64,000 nt of DNA. Source: Pseudocalidococcus azoricus BACA0444. Lineage in GTDB: Bacteria > Cyanobacteriota > Cyanobacteriia > Thermosynechococcales > Thermosynechococcaceae. Below are positions 1-8,386 of this stretch, piece by piece (the stretch's first letter is position 1; every line of letters starts with the position of its first letter). The stretch spans positions 202,243-266,242 of the forward strand of contig NZ_JAVMIP010000003.1 in NCBI RefSeq assembly GCF_031729055.1, in the 5' to 3' direction. The position numbers and the translations under genes were made by a program. Below the pieces are notes generated by a model. It was not told the origin of the DNA and did no database searches. It saw only the letters and a list, made by a program, of their open reading frames with translations.

Positions 1-32
1 AGAATATCGCCTAACCAAGTACGCTTTGCCAT
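1..32 (-). CDS. psbH: PsbH, photosystem II protein H (N-terminal fragment, runs off the window)
   Basis: Reading the minus strand from the ATG at 32 gives MAKRTWLGDI, which is the conserved N-terminus of cyanobacterial PsbH, a single-span subunit of photosystem II. Only ten codons lie inside the window and the rest is beyond base 1. The gene is divergent from psbN, which starts 74 bp away; this psbH/psbN arrangement is usual in cyanobacteria and supports the call. The fragment is short but the match is distinctive. Confidence 0.8.
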   Translation of the reverse strand, partial: MAKRTWLGDI

Positions 33-106
33 AGGTGTATTACTTAAATGAGCAGAGTTTTAACGTTCCGTAATATTATAGAGGAAACTGATCCCCTGAA
101 TACTCT

Positions 107-244
107 ATGTCCTACGAGCCTGCAACAGTTCTTAGTATTACCCTTGCCGCCATCTGTATCGGCATTACTGGCTACTCTATTTATCTCTCCTTTGGCCCGC
201 CTTCCAAAGAACTGGCGGATCCCTTTGATGACCACGAAGACTAA
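107..244 (+). CDS. psbN: PsbN, photosystem II assembly protein
   Basis: A 45-residue ORF starts at the ATG at 107 and ends at TAA 242-244. It reads MSYEPATVLSITLAAICIGI, then a hydrophobic span, and ends PSKELADPFDDHED. This is essentially the canonical PsbN sequence: one N-terminal membrane helix (about residues 6-28) and the conserved acidic tail. PsbN is needed for assembly or repair of photosystem II in the thylakoid membrane and is not a stoichiometric subunit. It is divergent from psbH, as in other cyanobacteria and plastids. Confidence 0.95.
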   Translation: MSYEPATVLSITLAAICIGITGYSIYLSFGPPSKELADPFDDHED

Positions 245-399
245 AAATCTTCAATTCCCTGTTGTCGCCCAAATTTTCTCAAGTTTTTTAGATCAAACAT
301 CTAACCAGGCCTGCTATACTGAAAGACCGGGCATTAAATTGCCTTGAGTTGGCCTGTCCACAAACCCCCGTTTTCAAGCCAATTAACAGGAGTGCCAGA

Positions 400-621
400 G
401 TGACCAAAGGCAGCGATGTAGAAAAGACCGCCCCAAATACTGGGTTTAACCCGGCTAATTTTCTGCAAGAAACTAAAGAAGAACTAAATAAAGTAGTTTG
501 GCCCGACCGCCAACGGTTAATTGGAGAATCCGCCGCAGTTATTTTAATTGTCTCCCTCTCGGCCGGTCTGATTTATTTGGTAGATCAACTTTTCAGTTGG
601 CTGGCTGGGAGTATTTTTTAG
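400..621 (+). CDS. secE: SecE, preprotein translocase subunit
   Basis: A 73-residue protein with one C-terminal membrane span (about residues 45-70). The motif FLQETKEELNKVVWPDRQRL just before the helix is the SecE amphipathic signature. I chose the GTG at 400 because AACAGGAG lies about 8 bp upstream; the in-frame TTG at 349 would add an unconserved extension. SecE is an essential part of the SecYEG channel in plasma and thylakoid membranes. It is the first gene of the classic secE-nusG-rplKAJL operon, and nusG follows after 7 bp. A TATACT box at 315-320 is a candidate -10 element. Confidence 0.93.
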   Translation: MTKGSDVEKTAPNTGFNPANFLQETKEELNKVVWPDRQRLIGESAAVILIVSLSAGLIYLVDQLFSWLAGSIF

Positions 622-628
622 AAATCCT

Positions 629-1279
629 ATGGTAAACGATCTAACTGATTCCCCCCCTATCTATCCAACGGAAACGGCAGATATTGGTCAAAGTTATTGG
701 TACATTGTCCAAGTTGCTTCTGGGTGTGAAAAAAAGGTTAAAAGCACCATTGAACAGCGGCTACACACCCTAGACGTGGCTGATCGCATCTTTCAAGTGG
801 AAATTCCCCAAACCCCAACCATACGGATCAAAAAAGACGGCTCTCGGACTACTTCGGAAGAAAAAGTTTTTCCTGGCTATGTTCTGATTCGAGTTCGGGC
901 CAACACAACACCAGAGGGAGTTTTAGAAATTGATGATGAGGCCTGGCAGGTTATTAAAAATACTCCCAACGTGATCAACTTTGTTGGCTCGGAACAACGG
1001 CGAGCTTCTGGACGCGGCCGTGGTCATGTCAAACCCCTCCCCTTAAGTCCTGCCGAAGTTGCCCGCATCTTCAAAAAAGTGGAAGAGCAAGAGCCGATTC
1101 ACAAAATTGACTTGGTACTGGGTGACAAAGTCAAGGTTCTCAGTGGCCCATTTAAGGACTTTGAAGGGGACGTGATTGAAGTCAGCCCAGAACGGAGCAA
1201 ACTGAAGGTCTTACTGTCTATCTTTGGACGGGAAACATCAGTTGAATTAGAAGTCAACCAAATCGAGAAACAGAGTTAG
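629..1279 (+). CDS. nusG: NusG, transcription elongation/antitermination factor
   Basis: A 216-residue protein. The N-terminal NGN domain (about residues 22-135) starts with YWYIVQVASGCEKKVKSTIE and contains the conserved FPGYVLIRV segment. The C-terminal KOW domain (about 160-212) contains VLGDKVKVLSGPFKDFEGDV. NusG binds RNA polymerase and links it to Rho and to ribosomal S10. A roughly 20-residue N-terminal extension before the NGN domain is typical of cyanobacteria. It sits between secE and rplK with short gaps, so it is cotranscribed. Confidence 0.96.
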   Translation: MVNDLTDSPPIYPTETADIGQSYWYIVQVASGCEKKVKSTIEQRLHTLDVADRIFQVEIPQTPTIRIKKDGSRTTSEEKVFPGYVLIRVRANTTPEGVLEIDDEAWQVIKNTPNVINFVGSEQRRASGRGRGHVKPLPLSPAEVARIFKKVEEQEPIHKIDLVLGDKVKVLSGPFKDFEGDVIEVSPERSKLKVLLSIFGRETSVELEVNQIEKQS

Positions 1280-1290
1280 GATTTTGATTC

Positions 1291-1716
1291 ATGGCTAAAA
1301 AAGTCACTGCAATTATTAAACTGGCAATCCAGGCCGGTAAAGCTAATCCTGCCCCACCCATTGGGCCTGCCTTGGGACAACATGGGGTTAACATCATGAT
1401 GTTTTGCAAGGAATATAATGCCCGCACCGCCGATCAAGTGGGTACGGTCATTCCGGTCGAAATCTCGGTGTTTGAAGATCGCAGCTTTACCTTCATCCTC
1501 AAAACACCCCCAGCTTCTGTCTTAATCCAAAAAGCCGCTGGGATTGAACGGGGTTCTGGAGAGCCGAACAAGAAAAAAGTTGGACAACTGACTCGGGCCC
1601 AACTCCAAGGGATTGCCCAACAAAAAATGCCTGACTTGAATGCCAACGATATTGAAGCCGCCATGCGGATTATTGAAGGTACGGCCCGGAACATGGGTGT
1701 GACGATTGTTGATTAA
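1291..1716 (+). CDS. rplK: Ribosomal protein L11
   Basis: A 141-residue protein beginning [20 protein letters not shown] with the L11 hallmark [20 protein letters not shown]. The C-terminal rRNA-binding domain includes the L11 signature around GTARNMGV. L11 forms the base of the GTPase-associated region of the 50S subunit with L10/L12 and is the target of thiopeptides and RelA signalling. It lies 11 bp after nusG in the same operon. Confidence 0.98.
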   Translation: MAKKVTAIIKLAIQAGKANPAPPIGPALGQHGVNIMMFCKEYNARTADQVGTVIPVEISVFEDRSFTFILKTPPASVLIQKAAGIERGSGEPNKKKVGQLTRAQLQGIAQQKMPDLNANDIEAAMRIIEGTARNMGVTIVD

Positions 1717-1804
1717 GTTGCTAATTTAGTCGCAATGTTGAAAGTCTCAAAAGTTTTCAAGTTGCTTCCTGTTGATGTTCGCTATCTGAGTTATTAATGT
1801 TTAC

Positions 1805-1837
1805 GGGGGAGGAACATAATTCCGTGATGACCCCAGG
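1805..1837 (+). promoter_or_regulatory. Probable L1-binding mRNA operator ahead of rplA
   Basis: The rplK-rplA gap can fold as an outer stem GGGG (1805-1808) with CCCC (1831-1834) and an inner stem GGAA (1811-1814) with TTCC (1820-1823), separated by an asymmetric loop carrying GTGATGA (1824-1830). Two helices with a GUGAUGA-type internal loop resemble known L1 mRNA operators that mimic the L1 site on 23S rRNA. The rplA ribosome-binding site AGGAGA and ATG follow immediately. Autogenous control by L1 is inference from this shape and position. Confidence 0.5.
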
Positions 1838-1845
1838 AGAAAACA

Positions 1846-2556
1846 ATGGCAAAAGTCTCAAAACGGTTACGGGAACTCCAGGCCAAGGTGGAAGATCGTC
1901 CCTACTCTCCCTTGGATGCTTTGAATTTGCTCAAAGAAACGGCCACCGCCAAATTTCCCGAATCCGCTGAAGCCCACATTCGCTTGGGAATTGATCCTAA
2001 ATATACGGATCAACAACTGCGAACCACGGTGGCACTACCCAAAGGAACCGGTCAAACGGTGCGGGTGGCGGTGATTGCACGGGGAGAAAAAGTCAACGAA
2101 GCCACCCAGGCCGGGGCCGACATTGCCGGCTCGGAAGAGTTGATTGACGAGATTCAAAAAGGGATGATGGATTTTGATTTGCTGATTGCCACCCCAGACA
2201 TGATGCCCCAAGTTGCTAAAGTCGGTCGGATTCTCGGCCCCCGCGGGTTAATGCCCTCCCCCAAAGCCGGAACCGTTACCTTTGACTTGCCCCAGGCCAT
2301 TTCCGAGTTCAAAGCTGGTAAACTGGAATTTCGGGCTGATCGGACGGGGATTGTTCACGTTCTTTTTGGTAAAGCGAGTTTTCCAGCAGAAGACCTGTTA
2401 GTTAACCTCAAAGCTTTACAAGAAACCATTGATCGGAATCGTCCTTCCGGAGCTAAAGGTCGCTTCTGGCGCAGTATTTATGTTGCTGCCACTATGGGCC
2501 CTTCCATTCAAGTGGATATCAGTGGTTTACGCGATCTCAAACTTGGAGAAGTCTAG
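1846..2556 (+). CDS. rplA: Ribosomal protein L1
   Basis: A 236-residue protein with the L1 core: the domain I start [20 protein letters not shown], the [20 protein letters not shown] signature (about residues 125-145) with [11 protein letters not shown] after it, and the late [15 protein letters not shown] segment. L1 binds the mobile L1 stalk of 23S rRNA and often represses its own mRNA. The ATG at 1846 is preceded by CAGGAGAA. It is in the same operon as rplK but after a 129-bp leader that carries a plausible L1 site. Confidence 0.98.
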   Translation: MAKVSKRLRELQAKVEDRPYSPLDALNLLKETATAKFPESAEAHIRLGIDPKYTDQQLRTTVALPKGTGQTVRVAVIARGEKVNEATQAGADIAGSEELIDEIQKGMMDFDLLIATPDMMPQVAKVGRILGPRGLMPSPKAGTVTFDLPQAISEFKAGKLEFRADRTGIVHVLFGKASFPAEDLLVNLKALQETIDRNRPSGAKGRFWRSIYVAATMGPSIQVDISGLRDLKLGEV

Positions 2557-2611
2557 GAGAGAAACCGTTCTGCCAATTTCAAGGGATAAATCTTTATTCC
2601 CTCACAACTAA

Positions 2612-2745
2612 ATCGCCGGAGACAGTAGGTGCAGTTTGCTTAATATCCTGCCGAGGTAAACCCAAATCTTCAGGTTTCTTAGTTCACCTAAGCCTAACCT
2701 GATGAGTTTGCCCCCCGGCCTGTGTGGTAAGGGGGTTTGTTTTTG
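2612..2745 (+). ncRNA. L10 leader (rplJ autoregulatory mRNA element) with attenuator
   Basis: The 250-bp gap before rplJ holds the L10-leader signature: GGAGACAGTAGGTGC at about 2618-2632 and TCCTGCCGAGG at 2646-2656, in which GTAGG can pair with CCTGC. In this RNA family the L10(L12)4 complex binds the kink-turn-like core and represses rplJL. Downstream, CCCCC (2711-2716) and GGGGG (2731-2735) form a GC-rich hairpin followed by TTTGTTTTT, a likely attenuator or terminator. The family match is by eye and the attenuation role is inference. Confidence 0.75.
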
Positions 2746-2806
2746 CCCAAAGATGGCTTGAGTTTTTCGATGCTGGTTTTAGATTTTGTTGTTCAGGAGG
2801 TGACCA

Positions 2807-3334
2807 GTGGGTCGTACCTACGCCAATAAACAAGAGATTGTGGCGGATCTCAAACAGTTGTTAAGTGAGTCCCAGATGACCATGGTGGTTGATTTCCAGG
2901 GTTTGACGGTGGCAGAACTAACAGATTTACGCAATCGCCTACGGCCGTCTAATACTGTCTGCAAGGTAACTAAAAACACCTTGATGGAAATTGCGATTAC
3001 CGACCAGGCCAAGTGGCAGCCCTTAACTGCGTTTCTCCAAGGCCCCTCGGCGTTTCTGTTGGTGAAGGAGGATCTGGGTGGCGCGATCAAGGCCTATCAA
3101 GAGTTCCAGAAAGTCACCAAAAAAACCACCATTCGTGGGGGTGTCTTTGATGGCCAGGCCTTGAACGAGGAGCAAGTTAAAGCGATTGGTTCCCTGCCAT
3201 CGAAGGAAGAGTTGATGGCTCAAGTGGCTGGGGCCTTAAATGCCTTGACGACCAAGATTGCCTTTGGGATCAAAGAAGTGCCGGCCTCCTTGGCGCGGGC
3301 AACCCAGGCCATTGCCGACAAAGGCGAAGGTTAA
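2807..3334 (+). CDS. rplJ: Ribosomal protein L10
   Basis: A 175-residue protein beginning MGRTYANKQEIVADLKQLLS with the L10 segments VVDFQGLTVAELTDLRNRLR and VTKNTLMEIA, and a C-terminal helix that would carry L12 dimers. The start is the GTG at 2807, with a strong CAGGAGGTGA about 5 bp upstream. L10 anchors L7/L12 to the 50S stalk. It is preceded by its own leader element and followed by rplL. Confidence 0.97.
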   Translation: MGRTYANKQEIVADLKQLLSESQMTMVVDFQGLTVAELTDLRNRLRPSNTVCKVTKNTLMEIAITDQAKWQPLTAFLQGPSAFLLVKEDLGGAIKAYQEFQKVTKKTTIRGGVFDGQALNEEQVKAIGSLPSKEELMAQVAGALNALTTKIAFGIKEVPASLARATQAIADKGEG

Positions 3335-3419
3335 AGTTTTCCCTGATTCTCTGCTGATGATTGCGTTCAAAACAATCTGACTGAGTTGATTAACGTTTTT
3401 GTTTTTAGGAGTTTAGACA

Positions 3420-3815
3420 ATGTCTGCTGCAACTGATGAAATTTTAGAAAAGTTGAAAACCCTCAGCCTTTTGGAAGCGGCTGAATTGGTGAAGCAAATC
3501 GAAGAAGCCTTTGGGGTCAGTGCTGCTGCTCCTGTGGGTGGGATGATTATGGCGGCCCCGGCTGGTGGTGCGGCGGCTCCGGCAGAAGAAGTGGAAGAGA
3601 AAACTGCGTTTGACGTAATCTTGGAAGAAGTTCCGGCTGACAAGAAAATCGCCGTTCTGAAAGTTGTTCGTTCTCTGACTGGCCTGGGGCTGAAAGAAGC
3701 CAAAGATGTAGTGGAATCTACCCCGAAACCCATTAAAGAGGGTGTACCCAAGGAAGATGCCGAAGCCGCCAAGAAAGAATTGGAAGAAGCTGGAGCTAAA
3801 GCCAGCATTAAATAG
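3420..3815 (+). CDS. rplL: Ribosomal protein L7/L12
   Basis: A 131-residue acidic protein. The N-terminal dimerisation helices ([20 protein letters not shown]) are followed by an Ala/Gly/Pro hinge at about 38-55 and the compact C-terminal domain starting [20 protein letters not shown] with [11 protein letters not shown]. It recruits translational GTPases to the ribosome. An AGGAG lies 8 bp upstream of the ATG. It is the last gene of the operon and a strong terminator follows. Confidence 0.98.
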   Translation: MSAATDEILEKLKTLSLLEAAELVKQIEEAFGVSAAAPVGGMIMAAPAGGAAAPAEEVEEKTAFDVILEEVPADKKIAVLKVVRSLTGLGLKEAKDVVESTPKPIKEGVPKEDAEAAKKELEEAGAKASIK

Positions 3816-3852
3816 TTTTCAATTTAACCTGTTGATTTTCATCAAGTTTTTA

Positions 3853-3876
3853 GGGGTCGGCAACGGCTCCTTTTTT
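3853..3876 (+). terminator. Rho-independent terminator of the secE-rplL operon
   Basis: GGGGTCG (3853-3859), a GCAA tetraloop (3860-3863) and CGGCTCC (3864-3870) form a 7-bp stem with two G-U pairs, followed directly by six T (3871-3876). It lies 37 bp after rplL and before the convergent permease gene. Confidence 0.9.
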
Positions 3877-3915
3877 GTGGCTTGGGATCAAAGTTTTTAA
3901 GCCTTGATCAGATGT

Positions 3916-4860
3916 TTAGACTTTTTCGACTAACTTACGGCCCATCAACCCTTGGGGGCGAAGGATCAAAACCAAAAACAAGAGGCTAAATCCAACTGCA
4001 TCCCGGAACCCCGACAATTCAGAGGGGACAAAACTCTCTACTAAACCGAGGAAAATCCCCGCCAACATCGTTCCCGGAATACTCCCCAGGCCACCCAAGA
4101 CAATCACCGCCAGGCCCTTTAAGCCAAAACTGAGGCCAAACTGCGGCCCGGTAATGCTCACACTCGCGGCCACCAAGCTCCCGGCCACCGCGGCCAGAAA
4201 GCTACTGATAAAAAACGTCAAGCTAATAAACCAATCAGGATTAATCCCCAATAACTTTGCCGTTATCTCATCCTCTGCCACTGCTTGCATCGCCTTACCC
4301 ATCCGAGTGCCACTAATCCAAAGGGTTAAGGTAATGAGTAACAGAACTGAAACGATAAAAATCACCAATTGACTGGTGCGAATCAACAGGGGGGAGGTCG
4401 TAGAGCCAAAATTAATCGCCGCCGGAATTTGACCATAGATCCCACTTGGCAAGGTATAAACTTCAGCCCCGACAAGGTATTGGATTAGGTTGACCAGGAT
4501 GACCGCCACCCCCAAACTAGAAACAACGCCTAGGAGCGGTTCAGACCCCGCCTTTCGCAACGGACGAAAAGCCCCCCACTCAATTCCCAGGCCAACTAAG
4601 CCACACAAAACCCCACTCAAGATCACGGCCAGAGGAAAAGGCAAACTGAAGGGGAGTTGAGCATTGGCTAGAATGCCATTAAAACCGAACCGACTCCCAA
4701 GCAAACCATAGGTCAAGTAAGCGCCCAAGGCAAAAACCGGCCCGTGGGCAAAGTTAATCATCCCTAAAATTGAAAATACTAAGGTATAGCCCAAGGCAAA
4801 CAGGGCATAGACGCTACCCAAGGAAAGACCATTCAAAACCGTTTGGAGAAAGTCAGCCAT
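3916..4860 (-). CDS. Branched-chain/neutral amino-acid ABC transporter permease (LivH/NatD family)
   Basis: A 314-residue hydrophobic protein with about eight membrane spans. The N-terminal LSLGSVYALFALGYTLVFSI segment followed by LGMINFAHG is diagnostic of LivH-type permeases; the ABC-docking region with GLKGLAVIVLGGLGSIPG lies near residue 255-275. In cyanobacteria such proteins (NatD) belong to the N-I neutral amino-acid uptake system. I prefer the ATG at 4860; a TTG at 4878 is an alternative. No ATPase or binding-protein gene is adjacent, so the partners must be elsewhere, as is common in cyanobacteria. UrtB of the urea system is a less likely alternative. Confidence 0.88.
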   Translation of the reverse strand: MADFLQTVLNGLSLGSVYALFALGYTLVFSILGMINFAHGPVFALGAYLTYGLLGSRFGFNGILANAQLPFSLPFPLAVILSGVLCGLVGLGIEWGAFRPLRKAGSEPLLGVVSSLGVAVILVNLIQYLVGAEVYTLPSGIYGQIPAAINFGSTTSPLLIRTSQLVIFIVSVLLLITLTLWISGTRMGKAMQAVAEDEITAKLLGINPDWFISLTFFISSFLAAVAGSLVAASVSITGPQFGLSFGLKGLAVIVLGGLGSIPGTMLAGIFLGLVESFVPSELSGFRDAVGFSLLFLVLILRPQGLMGRKLVEKV

Positions 4861-4878
4861 TTTATCAAGTTCAGGCAA

Positions 4879-5184
4879 TTACCTGGAAGGAAGACATTAA
4901 AATTACTGAGGTATCAACAATAGCCAGAATTAAAGAAGAGGGCCAAATTTTGCTAAGGTGAATGGTGTCAATCCATCAGACAGATAAGGATTCCCACCCA
5001 TCTTCTCTCCCTTGCCCTAACATTTTTCTATCACACTACTATATCTACAGCCAGCATCATTGCCCGATTCTGAACAAAGGTATTCTCATGGGGTTGACTG
5101 GTTCCTACTCGTCTGCATAGCACTCTAGCCCTGATCACCACAACCCACATTCCCCCTTTAGCCTCTATTTCTCCCTGCCTCTCC
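4879..5184. other. Intergenic stretch, no gene seen
   Basis: This 306-bp gap separates the divergently transcribed permease and ferredoxin genes, so it should hold both promoters. I could not pick convincing -35/-10 pairs, and I see no conserved ORF, tRNA or terminator in it. Confidence 0.5.
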
Positions 5185-5553
5185 ATGACGACAACTTACT
5201 CAGTCACAATTCATGATCGCCAACGCCAGCAAACCTACCAAGTTAGGGTTCCAGCGGATCGCTATATTCTCCATAGTGCCGAAGCTAATGGGACTGTATT
5301 ACCTTTTGCTTGTCGGAATGGGGCTTGTACCACCTGTGCAGTGCGGGTCAAATCCGGCTCCCTGAGGCAACCGGAAGCGATGGGGCTTTCACCCAAACTC
5401 CAGGCCCAAGGATATGCCCTTCTCTGTGTCTCCTATGCTGAATCCGATTTAGTTGTGGAAACCCAAGACGAAGACGAAGTCTATGAACTCCAATTTGGGC
5501 GTTATTTTGGCAAGGGAAAAGTCCAAATCGGGCTACCCTTAGATGAAGACTAA
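5185..5553 (+). CDS. [2Fe-2S] ferredoxin with C-terminal extension (FdC2-like)
   Basis: A 122-residue plant-type ferredoxin. The cluster ligands are Cys43, Cys48 and Cys51 (CRNGACTTC) and Cys81 (ALLCVSY). After the fold comes an acidic extension, EDEVYELQFGRYFGKGK, which is the signature of the FdC2 class found in cyanobacteria and plastids. Such ferredoxins have a lower affinity for FNR than PetF, and their partners are not fully defined. The ATG at 5185 follows CTCTCC without a strong Shine-Dalgarno. The inositol-phosphatase-like gene starts 15 bp downstream, probably in the same transcript. Confidence 0.85.
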   Translation: MTTTYSVTIHDRQRQQTYQVRVPADRYILHSAEANGTVLPFACRNGACTTCAVRVKSGSLRQPEAMGLSPKLQAQGYALLCVSYAESDLVVETQDEDEVYELQFGRYFGKGKVQIGLPLDED

Positions 5554-5567
5554 GCCGGATATCCCCC

Positions 5568-6437
5568 ATGAGTAATCAGTTTTTGGCCGATTGTTTGGCC
5601 GTTGCTACGGAAGCAGCTTTGGCCGGCGGGAAAATTCTCCAGGCCCATTGGGGGCAATTGGAAATGGTTGAAGAAAAAGGCCGGAGCGGCGATTTAGTCA
5701 CGATTGCGGACAAAGAATCAGAAGCGGCAGTTTTAGGGATTCTGCGAAAAAACTTTCCTAGCCATCAAATTTTGGCCGAGGAATCCGGTCGGATCGGTAT
5801 CAACACCAGCCCCTATCTCTGGGCGGTTGATCCCCTGGATGGAACAACAAACTATGCCCACCAATACCCTTTTAGTGCGGTTTCCATTGGCCTGCTCGTG
5901 GAAGGAGAACCACAAGTTGGGGTAATCTTTGATCCCTTTCATCAGGAACTGTTTGCCGCCGCTAAGGGCCTGGGAGCAACGGTTTCAACACCGCCATTCA
6001 CAGCCGCCGCCACCAAGTATCTTTATGTTTCCCACACTAGCCAACTGCGGGATAGCTTACTGGTAACCGGTTTTGCCTACGACCGCCGTGAAACTTCCGA
6101 CAATAATTATGCTGAATTTTGCTATCTCACCCACCTGACCCAAGGCGTGCGCCGGGCCGGAGCTGCGGCTATTGATCTGGCCTATGTGGCCTGTGGGCGG
6201 TTAGATGGCTACTGGGAGCGAGGCCTTTCGCCCTGGGATTTAGCTGCCGGAGTGGTGATTGTCCGGGAGGCAGGAGGGGTGGTGACCGCCTATGATCAGT
6301 CTGCTTTGGTTTTAGAAACAGGGCGGATTTTAGCCACTAACGGCAGAATCCACAGCCAACTCAGCCAGGCCCTAACTGCTGTTGCCCCAATCAAAGCCCA
6401 ATTTCCAGATTTTTCTGCCTTCCCCTTCTTGACCTAG
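5568..6437 (+). CDS. Inositol monophosphatase family protein
   Basis: A 289-residue member of the Mg2+-dependent, Li+-sensitive phosphatase family. Metal-binding motif A is present as AVDPLDGTTNYAHQYP (about residues 87-102), and the second motif is WDLAAGVVIVREAGG (about 222-236). The conserved EES of the first metal site is in ILAEESG. Substrates of this family include inositol phosphates, and cyanobacterial paralogues also act on histidinol phosphate or fructose-1,6-bisphosphate, so the exact substrate is not set by sequence. It is probably cotranscribed with the ferredoxin. Confidence 0.88.
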   Translation: MSNQFLADCLAVATEAALAGGKILQAHWGQLEMVEEKGRSGDLVTIADKESEAAVLGILRKNFPSHQILAEESGRIGINTSPYLWAVDPLDGTTNYAHQYPFSAVSIGLLVEGEPQVGVIFDPFHQELFAAAKGLGATVSTPPFTAAATKYLYVSHTSQLRDSLLVTGFAYDRRETSDNNYAEFCYLTHLTQGVRRAGAAAIDLAYVACGRLDGYWERGLSPWDLAAGVVIVREAGGVVTAYDQSALVLETGRILATNGRIHSQLSQALTAVAPIKAQFPDFSAFPFLT

Positions 6438-6453
6438 AGGTTTACTAGATACT

Positions 6454-6477
6454 AAAAAACCCCCGTTACCGAGGGTT
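6454..6477 (-). terminator. Terminator of petJ (between convergent genes)
   Basis: On the minus strand AACCCTCG (6477-6470), a GTAA tetraloop and CGGGGGTT (6465-6458) form an 8-bp stem followed by a T run (6459-6454). It ends the petJ transcript, and the same stem may also serve the inositol-phosphatase-like gene on the plus strand. Confidence 0.85.
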
Positions 6478-6544
6478 AAAATTTAGTTTGTTTTTCTAGA
6501 ATTGAGAACTTTGGGGTTCCTTAGAGCGACCATCAACCGCTAAC

Positions 6545-6883
6545 TTAACCCGCCCAATTCTTAGCAGATTGATCTAAAACATAGGCAGCGACATTTTCAA
6601 TTTGAGCTTCACTTAATCGACCACCAAAGGCAGGCATTGCGTTTTTGCCATTTTGGACTTGATACATAATGGCATCAGCAGAGTTCATCCCAAACTGCTC
6701 TAGGGCCTCTTTCTTGAGGGTTTTGTTGGCCATCACGACATTACCACCGCCCATGTGACAGGCTGCACAGTTAGCACTGAATACCTTGGCTCCATCGGCG
6801 ATATCAGCCGCAAATGCCGGGTTACTCAGCCAAGTCGTTAAGGTCACTAGGGTCAAAGCCAGGATCGTTAATAACGTTTTCAC
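6545..6883 (-). CDS. petJ: Cytochrome c6
   Basis: A 112-residue precursor with a cleavable Sec/Tat-like signal ending AFA-AD (about residue 25/26). The mature part has the haem motif CAACH (Cys39, Cys42, His43) and the sixth-ligand Met83 in NAMPAFGG. Cytochrome c6 shuttles electrons in the thylakoid lumen from cytochrome b6f to photosystem I or to terminal oxidase, in place of or beside plastocyanin. It lies downstream of psbV2 on the same strand, the same order as in Thermosynechococcus. Confidence 0.96.
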   Translation of the reverse strand: MKTLLTILALTLVTLTTWLSNPAFAADIADGAKVFSANCAACHMGGGNVVMANKTLKKEALEQFGMNSADAIMYQVQNGKNAMPAFGGRLSEAQIENVAAYVLDQSAKNWAG

Positions 6884-7034
6884 AAGTATTCTCCTCTTCA
6901 GGGTTCAATTCTTAGGGCAAGTGTTAAAAGTGGCCAGTTCTATTTTGGGCATTTTTAAGAATGAGCTAGTCAACGGGATGCCAGCGGCCCAAGCCACCAT
7001 CGGCAAGTTTACCAAATTTTCCATGCCAAATCCG

Positions 7035-7586
7035 TTAAGGAGCCGAATCAGCAAAGGTTTCTGTCCCCCAACCCGGAGCCACAGATGCAGCTCGAAGGAT
7101 AAATGCGGCTAATTCTTCCAATTGCTCAGTCGTTAACCAGTTTTCTGGGACTTCTCGGCACCAGTAGCTTTCTTCGCTGCCATCATAGGTCATGGGGAGA
7201 CGTTGAAAAGCCACCAAACTGGCAATACTGTCTCGGGGTGGGGCTGCTCCCTGAAGGTCTTTTAAGGATAAAGAGACAAGGGGATTCGGGAGGGTGGCCC
7301 CGCCGACATGGCAGTTTTTACAATTTTCTTCAAACAGACGCTTTCCTTGGGTTAACTCGGCTGGGGTAAACTCTCGGGTAGCACCTGTGGCATCTAGGGG
7401 CAAACTGACGGGTTGAGTGGCCTTGAGATATTGAGACACATAGCCATCAATCCCATTGACCGCCCAGGCCGGGTTACCCCAAACAAAACTCCAGGCCAGA
7501 CAACTAACAACTAATGCTGTGATGCCAACCTGGAGCCAGGGGATTATTTTTGCAAGGGTGGGGAGTAATTGCGGGTGATTATTCAT
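7035..7586 (-). CDS. psbV2: PsbV2, cytochrome c550-like protein
   Basis: A 183-residue precursor with a signal sequence (hydrophobic about 18-36, ending NPAWA) and the haem motif CKNCH (Cys89, Cys92, His93). It is clearly homologous to the upstream PsbV (shared NPLVSL, APPRDSI and TYDG segments). The His that is the distal haem ligand in PsbV is missing, and Cys143 (ESYWCREV) lies at nearly that position. As I recall, PsbV2 of Thermosynechococcus elongatus has His/Cys haem ligation. It starts 15 bp after psbV and is probably cotranscribed. Its role is not well known. Confidence 0.92.
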   Translation of the reverse strand: MNNHPQLLPTLAKIIPWLQVGITALVVSCLAWSFVWGNPAWAVNGIDGYVSQYLKATQPVSLPLDATGATREFTPAELTQGKRLFEENCKNCHVGGATLPNPLVSLSLKDLQGAAPPRDSIASLVAFQRLPMTYDGSEESYWCREVPENWLTTEQLEELAAFILRAASVAPGWGTETFADSAP

Positions 7587-7601
7587 TCAGGTTAATTAGA
7601 T

Positions 7602-8093
7602 TTAGTAATAGACCTTGCCGCCGCCCCATTTTTCACCCAGGATTTTGGGAGCCACCAGAATGTGACCAGCAATGTCAGCTAAGTCTTTATCGGTCAGGTT
7701 CCGCATCTTCGGAAAGATATCGGCACTCTTGAGGCTGGGGTGAACTTCGGCAATGGACTCTTCCCCATCATAGGTAGTTGGGTCTTTCATGTAGTCCACC
7801 AGGCCAGTAATACTATCCCGAGGTGGAGTCGCCAGGGCCAAGGTTTCTGTTGCCAAGTCAAGGCTAGGATTGGTTTTAGTTACCCCGCCCACATGGCATG
7901 TGGCACAGGCATAGTTAAATAACCGTTGCCCTTCTTCATATTGTTGTTTGGTTAAGGTAATGGATTTCCCTTGGCTATCGAAAGGAACAGTTAACACATC
8001 GGCCGTAAGTTCAGCCGCCAGCGCGGTTCCCGTCAACACTTGCCAGGTACAGAGGATCAGGGCCGCCGCCAGCCAGAAGCATCGTCTCAGCAT
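7602..8093 (-). CDS. psbV: PsbV, photosystem II cytochrome c550
   Basis: A 163-residue precursor from the ATG at 8093, which has GGAGA 6 bp upstream; a longer in-frame start at 8144 adds an unconserved 17 residues. The signal ends TALA before AELTADVLTVPFD. The haem motif is CATCH (Cys63, Cys66, His67) and the distal ligand is His118 in IAEVHPSL. In mature numbering these are His41 and His92, as in known cytochrome c550. It is an extrinsic lumenal subunit that stabilises the oxygen-evolving complex. It heads the psbV-psbV2-petJ cluster. Confidence 0.97.
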   Translation of the reverse strand: MLRRCFWLAAALILCTWQVLTGTALAAELTADVLTVPFDSQGKSITLTKQQYEEGQRLFNYACATCHVGGVTKTNPSLDLATETLALATPPRDSITGLVDYMKDPTTYDGEESIAEVHPSLKSADIFPKMRNLTDKDLADIAGHILVAPKILGEKWGGGKVYY

Positions 8094-8386
8094 AGTTCTC
8101 CGTGCATTTTCTTGATAGGTTGCAATCTCAGCAGTTAGGGTCAAGGGCGATCCCGATTAAGTTGGGGTGGATGGCACTGTTTGGGTCTGAGCAAATTTGC
8201 GGCACACCGGCACAGTCTTTCCCCAATGGGATCAATTACTAAATATCATGCCATTGCCCGGGCCTTTCCCAAAGTTGGCCTGGTGAAGTCTCCCATTTCA
8301 GCAACAATTCGCGACCTTAGGCTGACCAGGCCGCAAAGGAAATCGAGTAGGATCCAAGAGCTTTCTGCGGTCGAGGATATCCCGCT

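Noticed and set aside
3413..3808. 131-residue minus-strand ORF opposite rplL
   Set aside because: It is the Ala/Ser-rich mirror of the rplL codons, a typical shadow.
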